A stretch of DNA of 64,000 nucleotides. Source: Symbiodinium natans (taxonomy: Eukaryota; Sar; Dinophyceae; Suessiales; Symbiodiniaceae). Below, one piece after another: positions 9,874 to 20,400 of the stretch (its first letter is position 1; each line of letters opens with the position of its first letter). Under the pieces are notes generated by a model, which made no database searches, was not told the origin of the DNA, and saw only the letters and a list, made by a program, of their open reading frames with translations. Location: contig CAJNDS010002143.1 of NCBI GenBank assembly GCA_905221605.1, forward strand, positions 508,061-572,060, given 5' to 3'. Position numbers and translations under genes: made by a program.

Positions 9874-11378
9874 GCTGCTACGTCTGTTTGGCTCTGGCAA
9901 AGACCACCAATATGTCCAAGCATGCGCGAATGCACTTGTGGCATCCGTTCACCAGCCCCACACTGACTATTGCCCCAATGAGGGTGCTCGACAACAGCTG
10001 ATTCGCTAGGAGCACAAGCCGTTTCTGTACAGTAGGTATCCTCGCTGTTCAAAGCCCAAGCCTCCAAAGGTTTGGCTTTGCTTGAAACTTACTTGTAGGT
10101 AGCGGTCCCTCTGGGACAGCCAATTTCAAACCTTGGCTTAAGGTCTCGGCTCCTCGGCACAGGTAGCAGAGCGGTGGCTGTGTTGAACCAGCCCCAAGAG
10201 CAGGTCTGCTTCTCACAGCCTTCATTTAAGCCATGTCTAGGCACCTGTGCAGTCGAGCTCCTCACTGCGTGCAAGTGAAGGGTTGGAGACTTCTCACCCA
10301 ACTTGTGCAGTAGAGAGCCAGAAAGAAGGCGCAGTCCAAGTTCTCTAACAGCCGGCTGTAAAATTTCTCAAGCCTTGGAAGACTAGTAAGTTGTTTAAGT
10401 CACTTGGCAAGTGCAGAGCGAACGCAGCGGCCCTCAGTTCCTGTTTGCCACGGCGGCTGCTCTGCTTTCTTGCACTTACTTGCCAGGCAGGAAGGGACCA
10501 GCTTTCTCGCTCTTCCTAACTGGCCTCAACCACAGCTCCAGAAGGTGGGTTGTTTCCTTCGTGCAAAGTGTGCAGTTTTCCGGAAAGATTCACACGGTTC
10601 GACACTTCGGAGCGGATAAGGCTTCAAGGTGGATTTCGCTACCTTGCATGTTCAGAAACTTCACCGTCATGTTGGCAAGAGGCTGTTCATTCTGAACTCC
10701 ATTTCTTTGTTCCACCCTTCTCTCTCATGTTCATCTTCCACGCCTGCAACGTTCTTTTAAGATAATTCAATCTGTGGACTTTCAATCCTGTAATCCACCT
10801 ACCCTTACCTCAGCAGTAAATTACGTACCGGCCAATAGGTACGACCCAATTGCAGATTCGTACTTGTTTGCTGGACGCAGCGAAACTTTGGAGACGGAGA
10901 GAAAACATCTGAGCGCCGCTGAGCACCGAGCATCACTGCTAGCTCAGTCTGTGTTCGATTCCAAATCCTGTAAGGTCCTTTCTTGCATTCAGCTTCTGAT
11001 GTGAGCTCCAAACCATTTTTCGGTACTCAGACGGTGCAAATCGCATGAGAGAGTCCGCTCGCTTCGCGTTCAATAAAATTGTAGTGTTAGTTGGCGTCGT
11101 CGTGGTAGTACCGAGATGGAGCATTAAATCCTCCAACGGCCTCAAATCTCGGATACATGGTCTGCATCCCAGAATGAAAGATAGGGAATCCAACAAAATT
11201 GTTTTTCTGCGTCGATGTGTTCTATTTTGTGAGGAGGGCATAAGCATCAAGTGGGCTGCGATGAGCTGTGCTCATCTTTATGAACAGATCATGTTGCATT
11301 TCCAGCTGGAGCTCATAAGGGCTGTTGGGACACGCTGTTGTCAAACAGTTTCATGTGTCTGGACTCCACCTGTCGCAT
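9874..11378. other. Gene-free stretch
   Basis: Short ORFs occur on both strands, but none has a recognisable domain, codon pattern or consistent splice structure. I see no repeats longer than about 20 bases. Confidence 0.5.
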
Positions 11379-11385
11379 AACTACG

Positions 11386-11446
<61 letters not shown>

Positions 11447-11461
11447 TTACTACCACTACCA

Positions 11462-11521
<60 letters not shown>

Positions 11522-11595
11522 TATTACTATTACTATTACTACTACTATTACTATTATTAATTATTACTACTGCTTACTACTACTACTACTATTAT

Positions 11596-11639
<44 letters not shown>

Positions 11640-11831
11640 TACTATTACTAGTATTGCTATTGCTACTGCTGCTACTGCTACTGCTACGACTACGACTACG
11701 ACTACGACTACTACTACCACTGCCATTGCGACAACAACAACAACAACAACAACTACTACTACTACTACTACTACTATTACTACTATTACTATTACTACTA
11801 CTATTACTACTGATAATCACTACTACTGCTG

Positions 11832-11884
<53 letters not shown>

Positions 11885-11894
11885 GCAACTACTA
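11379..11894. repeat. (TAC)n trinucleotide satellite, ~515 bp
   Basis: A nearly continuous array of ACT/TAC triplets, with blocks of ATT, GCT, ACG and ACA variants. It generates long Tyr-, Thr- or Leu-only ORFs on the plus strand and Val/Ser ones on the minus strand, all of which I reject as genes. Confidence 0.97.
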
Positions 11895-14154
11895 CGAGGT
11901 CCGGGCCGGACGTCTCAATTCTTGACATAAGTTCCGACACCAAATTCTGGTGTCTTTCCTCGCGTTCTTGTTGGTTCTTGCTTTTGTTGCGTTTGCAGCG
12001 TTTCAACCTTGCTTACTGCGCCGCTAATGCGGTAAAGAAGCTCACCTCCAAAGAAAAAAACCAGCGCTAGACTCCAGTGACATACTCAGCCGGATGCTGG
12101 CAGACAGTCCCGCCTGACGGACTTGTCGACGGGTGGAAGCTTGGAGAAACACGGTCTGCAATGCTTCAATTGGAGTGGCGCTGCTGCATACAGGTGTCGA
12201 CAAGGCGGCCAATGATTCGCCCCGCCGCTGTCTTGACAGCGCCAAGACTTATCAAAAAAGTCGGGTTTTTCACATGCTGCTTTTTGGATTTGAGGAGGCA
12301 GCTTTTTGCTGAATGTCTCAAACGTAAACATTAAGCGACGAACCTCGGCAACTTAGTGGCGACAACTCAGCTCGAAACCCTTCTCGCTCACCGGCATTTT
12401 GCTTGCCACAACAGCAGCCAAGCCACACGCTCACCAAGCGAAACGAGTCTCGCCGACTGCTGATGAGGACCTGGAAGTTGTCTGGATCCACCTTCCTGCG
12501 GGGAGTTTATATTGAGAGACGTCTCGGAGTCAAACTCATTGATGTAGGTTGCATGAACAAAGAGTCGTCGTTCCGAGCGATGGTTGGTCGATTTTGTAAG
12601 TGGAAATGACAAGCTAGAAGGCAGGTTTGGACATCTTGAAGACAGGTGCGAAGCTGTTCGCAGACTTTACGAGCCTCAACTCTGAGGGATGAGATGCTTA
12701 AGGTTGGAGCGGACTGGGACCACTTGGCATGTTTAGGGCCATTTAAATTGAAATTGCGAGGTTTGCACGGTTGATGGGGTTTTCCGGCCTCTTGAAGAAT
12801 TTCGAGCTAAAGTGAAGCGGTACATTCTTCTTCATGTCTTCGTGGCAGCTTTGGAGGAAGCCATCAAGTTTTACGACAAGCAACTGATTCTGACCCTCCT
12901 GATCCTTTCCTTTTCGCCCTTCTTGCCCTTTTCATCGCCCTTTCCCTTCTTGTTCCACCCTTGGAATTTTCCCTGCTGCTCTTGCCACCTCCCTTTCCGC
13001 CCTTTGGGTTTCCTTTATTGTTCTTCTCCTTTTCGATCACCCTTGGCATCCGGGAACTGGAGCGGTTTGCGTGCTCATCCTTGTCTGGGCTTTTCCTCTT
13101 TCTATCAGCAAACTGCAGTCAAGGGTCTGGCAAGGCTGCAGCTGCGGTTTTGCTTGAGTCTGAGTTGTTTGTGCAGGGTCCACTTTCGCTTGTTTGAGGG
13201 AGACTCCGATGATGATGCTTTTCTTGGAAACGTCGCTTGACTTCAGTGAAGCTGACTGGAGAAATGCGTTTTTGTTTTCAGTTGCAGCGCTTGCATCAAG
13301 TTTCTACTTGGCTGCATGTGCGTCATTGCGTGGTTAATTTGTTTTTCTTTTGCAGAAAAACTTAGCGCTGGTGCATCATTGTGCTTGTCATTTCCGTGTT
13401 TGCGTTGTGTGCATCCGTTCAATCACTGGTCAGCGTCTGTTTTGGTTTGTCAGATTCCTGCGTTTGGTGTCTGCGTTTTTCTGAAGATCACCATCGTGTG
13501 GTTCTTGATGCACATATCCGTGCATTGCATGACCTTCTGTTGCACGACTTGTTTTGCTTGGACTAAGAGCCAATTCACGCCTGTTTATGGTTTACCCAGC
13601 TTGCGTTCACTCAGCTGGCTGGCAACTTGGCGCTGGTTGCAGCCAAGAGGCCGCTTGTACCCCGGCCGGGGCACTTTTCAGACTCCGTCATTTATGATTT
13701 GGGGACAGTCTTTCGTCAGGGTCCTCTGCTGATCCGTCACAGGTGGGACCTTTGCAAAGGTGGGGCATGTTCAGACCTTTCACAAGCTCAGTGCAGGCTT
13801 TGAAGGTCTGCAACAGTCGAAATCAGGGAGTTCTGGACTCTACATCAGCCGCTCGTTGGTTTAGTGCGTGTTTTGCGGTTGCGGATTTTGCTTTTCGCTG
13901 GCATTGAGCCCGGACTTTCGCATTCGTCTGGACAAACAAACGTCGGCTGTGGTTTCGAGAGCTTTGCATTTCTTTTTTTTCTCCACCAGCATTTCTTCCT
14001 CCATGGGAGATGCCCAAGCTACAGCTTTTCAGCAGCGAGGACGCGCAGCGGCATTTCGATGAGTGATGCCCCTCTTTCAGCGATGAGCTTCGCGGCCTCT
14101 TTAGGCTTTACGGGGACATGCCAAATGATGCGGTTCTAGGCTGCCCGTTTGCCT
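11895..14154. other. Mostly featureless stretch
   Basis: Apart from the possible minus-strand basic exon at 12864-13110, I see only short ORFs without motifs. A Cys/Phe-rich ORF at 13316-13732 (plus strand) has no domain and looks like chance. Confidence 0.45.
12864..13110 (-). CDS. Possible Lys/Gly/Arg-rich exon
   Basis: The minus strand encodes RKRKSPDKDEHANRSSSR followed by a KGNPKGGKGGGK-rich stretch, preceded by CTGCAG that could act as a splice acceptor. The plus strand of the same interval is a pyrimidine-rich tract. The composition resembles nucleic-acid-binding tails, or the basic part of Gag upstream of zinc knuckles, but no knuckle follows. It may simply be a purine-rich low-complexity tract. 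Confidence 0.25.
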
Positions 14155-14325
14155 GGCCAAAATACTTGAAAATGCTCCAGAATGCTCCAAAGTGCTTGAA
14201 AACAATATTCGAAATGCTCGAAAATGTTGAAAATGCTCGAAAACGCAGAAAATGCTCCTAAATACTCGAAAATGCTCCACAATGCTCAAAAATGCTGGAA
14301 GATGCTGGTGGATGCTCGAGCAACC
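14155..14325. repeat. Short tandem repeat AAAATGCTCSA
   Basis: At least ten degenerate copies of (A)AAATGCTC(C/G) occur in 170 bases, with spacing of about 11-17. No coding sense is apparent on either strand. Confidence 0.85.
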
Positions 14326-14594
14326 AGCTTTACGGCCTCCCCAGGCTTTCCATGGCGGCTCTGGAGCATGATGCAAAACGAGTGAGGTACCGGGCAGCGT
14401 ACATTCTCATTGGCATCTTTTCATTCAATGATGGTACAGCGGCTGATTATCGCATTTCCTGCTTTTCGGAGCTGAGCCGAGAATGGCATGAGGCATCATG
14501 AGGCGTGTGCGTTTCACCAAATCTCACCGTTTCATTGGGTAGTGTTCCACTCGCGCAAGGTTTGTTTTGCTGCACTGGTAGTCTATATTGTTGG

Positions 14595-14718
14595 GGGTTA
14601 CAAATCTCAGCTTAGCTTCTTGCAGCAGCTTTGCCTTCGATTTGCTTCCACCGCCAGTGCAGAACAACCTCGGTTTCTCCTTAGTGCAGGCGTCAGCGTA
14701 GTTTGAAAATAGACAGCT
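14595..14718 (-). repeat. Exon-like direct repeat, copy 1
   Basis: This ~120-bp segment is repeated at 14988-15112 with about 90% identity. On the minus strand it keeps the frame ACTKEKPRLFC..KSKAK, including a 3-base in-frame length difference and mostly synonymous changes. It lacks the signal-peptide start of the other copy, and a 1-base loss breaks the frame upstream. The homology ends at the minus-strand sequence GTAG|AGCTGTC, which could be a splice acceptor. It reads as a duplicated exon, possibly of a pseudogene. Confidence 0.6.
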
Positions 14719-14882
14719 CTACTGCGTTAACATATGGCCTGGCTGTTGTTATCCATGTAGAACGGTTTGTGTGCTTCCTCTGATACAATCTGTCCATGGT
14801 CTCGCTTTCGGCTTAAACAACAGCCACGCCATAGCATTAGCAGCGTGCATCTCCGCTCGAGTAGTATGCTCATGCAGCGTGC

Positions 14883-15152
14883 TTAGCTTTTCACCCACCC
14901 TCCGCTCCCTTTAGCTTGGAAGCTTTTTGTCCTAGCTTTTAGCTTTGGAGCTTTTGTAGTGTGTTGTGGTTTACTGGATAAGGGAGTGGGGGTTAGAAAT
15001 CTCAGCTTAGCTTCTTGCGGCAGCTTTGCTTTCGATTTGCTTCTGCCAGTGCAAAACAACCTCGGTTTCTCCTTAGTGCAGGCGTCAGCGTGAGTTTGAA
15101 AATAGACAGCTCCAAAAAGAAGCAGGACCAGAAGGGTCAGACGAAGCTCCAT
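14883..15152 (-). CDS. Putative small secreted protein (89 aa)
   Basis: The ATG at 15152 (minus) starts a classic signal peptide: MELR, then the hydrophobic core LTLLVLLLFGAVYF, and a likely cleavage after QTHA. The mature part is short and basic, with two Cys (ACTKEKPRLFC) and Lys-rich repeats of KSKAK and KAPKLKARTK type, ending at a stop at 14883. The frame stays open upstream of the ATG for about 440 bases, but that part has no visible features, so I chose the internal ATG in front of the signal peptide. Part of the exon is duplicated at 14595-14718. The family is not recognised. Confidence 0.45.
   Translation of the reverse strand: MELRLTLLVLLLFGAVYFQTHADACTKEKPRLFCTGRSKSKAKLPQEAKLRFLTPTPLSSKPQHTTKAPKLKARTKSFQAKGSGGWVKS
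14988..15112 (-). repeat. Exon-like direct repeat, copy 2
   Basis: This is the partner of 14595-14718, separated by about 393 bases. It lies inside the 89-residue secreted-protein ORF and covers the end of the signal peptide and the Cys/Lys-rich segment. Confidence 0.85.
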
Positions 15153-15930
15153 GGCTTCTTCGCAGCAGGACCCAGCAGTCAAGCTGGCAGCACTCAATGA
15201 GCGCAGACCCCTGAAACCCGCCACAAGCAAGCCAGGCGGCCCGCAAGGGTCCCTGCCAGCTTCATAGAGGCCGAGCGCCTCGAGCCCTTCCCAGATTCTC
15301 CACGCAACCCTCATCTTCTTATTCCTGAACGTCGCGGGCCTCTTGGCGAGGGATGTGAACCCCAAAAACTGGGGAGTCCGGCCTGCGCGGAGGCCAAACG
15401 CCACGCCGGAATGGAAGTAGGGACCAGAGAACCCTCGCGGCGCGAGTTGACCGCCAATTGACGTTCGGCAGACAAACTTGCGGCGCGTTGTTATGTCGCC
15501 GTCCCTGGACAAGAACGGTAAGCCCGGAAAGCAGTGACCCAGAACAGGAGGGAGACTGGAGCCTTTAAACCACCTCAACCCGGTCATTTCCATTCTGGGT
15601 AATGTGAAGAACCAAGTCCACTCTCAGCAGGAAGTGTGCACCCTCGGCTGAGGTTTTGACGGCCAAAAGAGCCACCGGGAACCGCAGCTTTTGCAGTAGC
15701 TCAGTTCGGACCCGAGTCACAAGACTCCCGTTTCACCTTACCGCAAACTGCCCCTTTGAGCAAAAACCTGATAGGAGCCACGAACCCGAATGCAGAAAGC
15801 AGTCACATATAACGCATATATAGCGCAATATAAACGAAACGTCGGTGCGCGGGCGGAAAAGAGCGTTTTTTCCTCGCACGGTTGCACGGTTGAGTCGGAG
15901 CAGTGCGCGTGAAGTTGTGCGTAGTCGAAT
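15153..15930. other. Gene-free stretch
   Basis: The minus-strand frame is open through much of it as an upstream extension of the secreted-protein ORF, but the translation shows no motif. No repeats are visible. Confidence 0.4.
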
Positions 15931-15939
15931 CCACATCTA

Positions 15940-16480
15940 ACCCACCCGCATCCCACCGACCCTCAGCCCACCCACCCACATCCCACCCGCCCACACCCTC
16001 CCACCACCCACATTCACCCACCCACACCCACCCACACCCACCCACCCACACCCCACCCGCCCAACATCCCATACGCCCACACCTCACCAGGTGCCAGGTG
16101 CCACAACCGCCGCCGCCAAGTACCACCGCCACTGCCAGGTACCACGGACCACCACCACCACCGCGAACCACCACCACCACACACCACCACGGCCACGGAC
16201 CACCGCCGCCACCGACCACCACCACCACGGACCACCGCCACTGGACGCCGCGGGACCACACCGCCACGGACCTCTGCCACGAACCACCACAGGGTACCAC
16301 CGGCGCGGGACCGCCACTACGGGACCACCGCGCCGCGGGACCGCCGCCACGGACCACCGCCACGGGACCACCGTCGATCGCCACGGACCAACGCCACACC
16401 GCGGACCACCGCCGCGCCACAGACCACCACCACCACCACCGACTACCGCCGCCGCGGAACGCCGCCGCCATGGAACGCCG
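15940..16480. repeat. C-rich CCACCC / ACCACCGCC degenerate repeats
   Basis: The first part (to about 16085) is CCCACCCACA-type and the rest ACCACCGCCACGG-type. The Pro/His/Thr-rich plus-strand ORFs and the Val/Trp/Gly-rich minus-strand ORFs come from this composition and are not genes. Confidence 0.9.
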
Positions 16481-16499
16481 CCGCAGAACACCACGTGGA

Positions 16500-16946
16500 C
16501 GTGCGTCCTATGGAGTTCCCCCCTTAGCTTGACGGATTCGGAACGCCGCGGGGATGTGCGTCCTGTGGAATTCCCCCTTAGCTTGACGGATTCGCCACCT
16601 TTAGCTTGACGGATTCGGAATGCCGAGGGGACGCGCGCCCTGTGGGAATCACCCTTAGCTTTGATGGATTCGGAACAACGCCACATGGAACGCCGCGGGG
16701 ACGTGCGTCCTGTGGAGATCCCCCTTAGCTTTGACGGATTCGGCGCAACACCACGTGGAACGCCGCGGGGACACGCGTCCTGTGGAGTTCCCCCTTAGCT
16801 TGACGGATTCGGAACGCGTGGGGACACGCGTCTCCTGTGGAGTTCCCCCTTAGCTTGACGCCGCGGGGTCACGGTCCTGTGGAGTTCCCCTTAGCATTGA
16901 CGGATTCGGAGTCCTGTGGAGTTCCCCTTAGCTTGACGAGATTCGG
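16500..16946. repeat. Tandem repeat, 8 units of ~35-77 bp
   Basis: Units share GTCCTGTGGAGTTCCCCC, TTAGCTTGACGGATTCGG and ACGCCGCGGGGAC. Starts are near 16501, 16555, 16632, 16701, 16771, 16825, 16870 and 16910, with internal deletions in the later units. ORFs reading EFPLSLTDSE repeats are artefacts of it. Confidence 0.9.
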
Positions 16947-17229
16947 AAACCAAGACAAAACACGCCAAACATGTCAAAGTCAAGCCAAACATGCTCTAAG
17001 GGACTTTGGGCAAGACAAACATGCTCATGCCACATCATGCCACAGAAAACTCTCATGCTTCTTTCTCTTCATACTGTGGGAACCAACATGGCACCAACTG
17101 GGCAAACATAACAAGGTGCATTTTTCGTTTTCCCGAATGCTCCGCAGAAGGGTTCCCGTTTTAAAGTTGGGGTCTGGGGGCGTTGTGCTCGCGAAGCGTC
17201 CGCGAAGCGTCCGCAAGCGTGAGTTTTGT
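16947..17229. other. Flank of the element 2 insertion site
   Basis: The sequence contains short repeats (CCAAACATG; GCGAAGCGTCC twice near 17194) and no credible gene. Its right end continues at 27882 once element 2 is set aside. Confidence 0.5.
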
Positions 17230-17234
17230 TGGAA
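17230..17234. other. Target-site duplication TGGAA, left copy
   Basis: The five bases directly before the 5' LTR are identical to the five directly after the 3' LTR (27877-27881), as expected for integration of a copia-type element. Confidence 0.95.
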
Positions 17235-17445
17235 TGTTAAACATTCCAGCCTAGTAGGAACACACTGTTGTATGTGTAGGAGAATGCACAGATTGAGCCA
17301 GGAACCAACTTTGTGGCCCAGGCTCAAAAGGAGACTCCCCAGTCTCAAAGGAGTGACAGGACAGAAACCACAGCAGAGCGGTGAAGCGAAAAGTGAGCCG
17401 CAGTGGTGGTTTAGGAAACCCTTTAGGAAAGCCCGTTCTTTAACA
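17235..17445 (+). repeat. 5' LTR of element 2
   Basis: 211 bases, TGTTAAACATTCC ... TTCTTTAACA, identical to 27666-27876. It should contain the element promoter and the transcript start. I cannot point to a TATA-like box, which fits dinoflagellate promoters. The word AGGAA occurs several times in it. Confidence 0.97.
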
Positions 17446-20400
17446 TGGTAGCGGAGCTGTCTGAACCAGGAACCTTGACAGGAACCTTGACAGCGATGAT
17501 GCTACTCCTAGCAGTAGGAACGACCTTCATAGCCATGGTGGCTTCTCTCGTCTGTGGGCTGAGACACATGTGGAAGCAGGAAAAGAGAACCGAGGTCCGA
17601 GAGTTCTTCGAGTACCTCCCCACGGTCAGGATCGCATATAGAAGAGGAACCAAGTACCACAGGAGAAACTGTGGAATCATCAGGAATCAGTCGATTGCTG
17701 GTGCAGCAGCAGTGAGGGACTTTGCCCCTTGCTTTCAGTGCTTCCCGGAGCGCTATGTGGTTCAGGAAACGAAGAAGGTGAACATGCGGTGCCACGGCAT
17801 GGCAGCAGGAATCGTCTTGCTGATTGGTTTTCTCCTGGGATGCCTCGCAACTTACTGCGGGATGACAAGGAACCTGGGAATGATGGACGCAGATGTGGAG
17901 CCGTGGCGTGCCCTTGACTACGTGCAGGAAAAGAGAGAGGTCAAGGATGAACTAGCCCTTGGAGGTCGCGCCTTCGAGGATGTACCGCAAGAAGACCGTG
18001 CGAGAAAGGAAAAGCTTGAGAGAAAGGAAATTCGAGAGTCCGACGAGAGCGAGCTGATGGCGACTTGGAGCAGCATCTCAAGAAGCCCCAATACGCAATG
18101 GAACTACATCGAGAACTTCGAGAATCTCGACGACAGGAACGGCTACCCGATTCAGTTCATGAACGTCTACACGATTCAGTTCAGGAACTTCGTTGGTGAG
18201 TTTGACAGCCAGGAGAGTGTGAGCCTTGAGTCCGGCTACGCCCCTAGGTACCTAGTAAAACAAGAAGTCCGAGAAGGAAATCTTTTAGCGCTACATCAAC
18301 AAGGACAAGTACTGAGATGGTTTGAGAGGTGTTTGAAAGGAAAGCTAGCTAAAGTAGAGAGTTTGTTTCACGACGTCGTGCATGAGATCTTTCATGGAGC
18401 GTTTTCCAACATAGTCATGTTTCAAGGAATTCGCCTAGTTGTATATACAGGAACACCGTTAGGATTGGTTACTTGGATCATCCTGATGTATTTTTCACAG
18501 TCTTTTTGCCAAGCAGTCAGAAGCAGAAGGAAGAAGCCAGGAAAGAAGACGCGAGAGCAGAGGAGAGCTGCAGCAGCACATTGCAGGCAGTACAAATCAT
18601 TGCTTTTAGCAACACTTGTTTACAGCAACCTTGAAGCAGCCAAAGGTATGGAAGAAGCACTCAAAACATTGGCCGAAGCAAACATGCAAACACTGCAAGG
18701 CATACAAGCTTTGTCGCAGGAGATAAGGCACTCAGCAGCAGCAGGAAGCCAAAGAGAGGAAGGATTGACACGAGCATTTCAGGAAACAGTAGCAGCAGTT
18801 CAGCAGAAGCAAGCCGAGTCACAAGAAGCACTTGTGAGAGCACAACAAGAAGCAGTCACAACATTTGAGGAGATTGGCTCATCACTTGAGAGAGCCGTCA
18901 AGGAAAGAAAGCCAGGAGATGTGGAGCTACACAAACTAATCAAAGCACCCGAAGCTTTCAACCCAGGTACATGGCAAGAAGAGAAGAGTGGATTTGGAGA
19001 GTTCAGGAATCGACTCCGAACGTGGCTTGGAGCACTGGATGAAAATATGGTGAGGATCATGGACCGCGTAGAGAAGAACCTCAAGGAAGATAAGGCAGTC
19101 ACTATGAGTGAGATGTCAACAGAAGCCAGAGAAGCCAGTCGTAGGTTGTACAGCGTGTTGAGTAGCTACACAAAAGGTAGACCTTTTCGTGTTGTGAAGC
19201 ATGTGCAGGAACAGAATGGCATGGAAGCGTATAGGATGTTGATGAAGGAATATCAGCCGGTGAACAGAGCACGATCTTTGGAGCTTTTCCACAGTGTTCT
19301 CAACTATCGTTTCGCGAAGGAAAAAGGCATTGCAGAGAACATTCTAGAGTATGAAGAAAAGATTGAGTTGTATGAGAAGGCAACAGGTGAGAAGGTGCAG
19401 GAAAACCTCAAAGTTTCAACCCTCATCCAAGGAATGAAGCCTGATGTGAAGAGACATATCTTGTTGAACATTGGTGAAGACACTAAGTACAACAGCCTTC
19501 GTCAGTATCTAGTCAACTACGAGTCAACCGAACGATGGACCAACTCCCTTAGCCAGCAGCAAGGAACGCCGCATAGGACCACAACCGACCTGATCGACAC
19601 AGGTGAAGACCATGGAGGTTTAGCAGCGATGGATGTCAACAGAGCATGGAAAGGCAAAGGTAAAGGTTGGTACAAAGGCTATGGTAAAGGCAAAGGCAAA
19701 GGCAAGAAAGGCAAAGGTTCAGGTAAAGGTTTCGAGGACAAAGGTAAAGGTAAAGGCAAAGGTAAAGGCAAAGGTCGAGGAGGCAATTGGAAAGGTCGAG
19801 GTAGAGGCTTCAGAGGCCGAGGTAAAGGTAGAGGAAAAGGCTATGGTAGAGGCTTTGGTAGTTACAAAGGCAAAGGCAAAGGAAAAGCACAGTCAGCGTC
19901 AGGAGTTTGCCACTACTGTCATAGGTATGGACACTTTGAAGCACAGTGTAGGAAGAAGCAGATGGACATGGGATACCAAGCTAGGACCGTAGACCTAGAG
20001 AGCCAAAGCGAACAACAGAGTACAACAGGAACCTCAACTCAAGCCCCTTCGTCAGCCTCGAGGTACCAGCAGTCTCAAAGAAGCCAAAGCAGCCAAGGAA
20101 CCTCCAACTCAAACAAGCCTGTAGTTAGGATGGTTTCGATGCATCACATTGGAGATCCCCCAACAAGTTTCCCGGAAGAGTTTGCGTTGAGCGAGGATTC
20201 AGAGGAAATTGAGATTGATTACTTCGGAAGAATCTTGAGAGTTTCGCGCGAAGAGAGTCAGGAAGAGAGAAAAGAGACAGAAGAGTTCTGGATAGGAGAT
20301 GAAGATGAGTCCCAGGAATGTGAAGAACTTGACGACATGCTGTACCATTGGTACGGTGACGAACAGGAACAGCTGTTTGTCAGGACAGCACGACAGGACC

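Noticed and set aside
11325-12070. Long Tyr-, Thr-, Leu- and Val-rich ORFs
   Set aside because: Artefacts of the (TAC)n satellite.
13316-13732. 138-codon Cys/Phe/Leu-rich plus-strand ORF considered as a membrane protein
   Set aside because: Hydrophobicity is spread evenly, no charge pattern or motif is seen, and the reverse strand is similarly open.
15803-16686. ORFs of 150-220 codons rich in Pro/His/Thr (plus) or Trp/Val/Gly (minus)
   Set aside because: They follow the CCACC repeats with no stop codons by composition; no domains.
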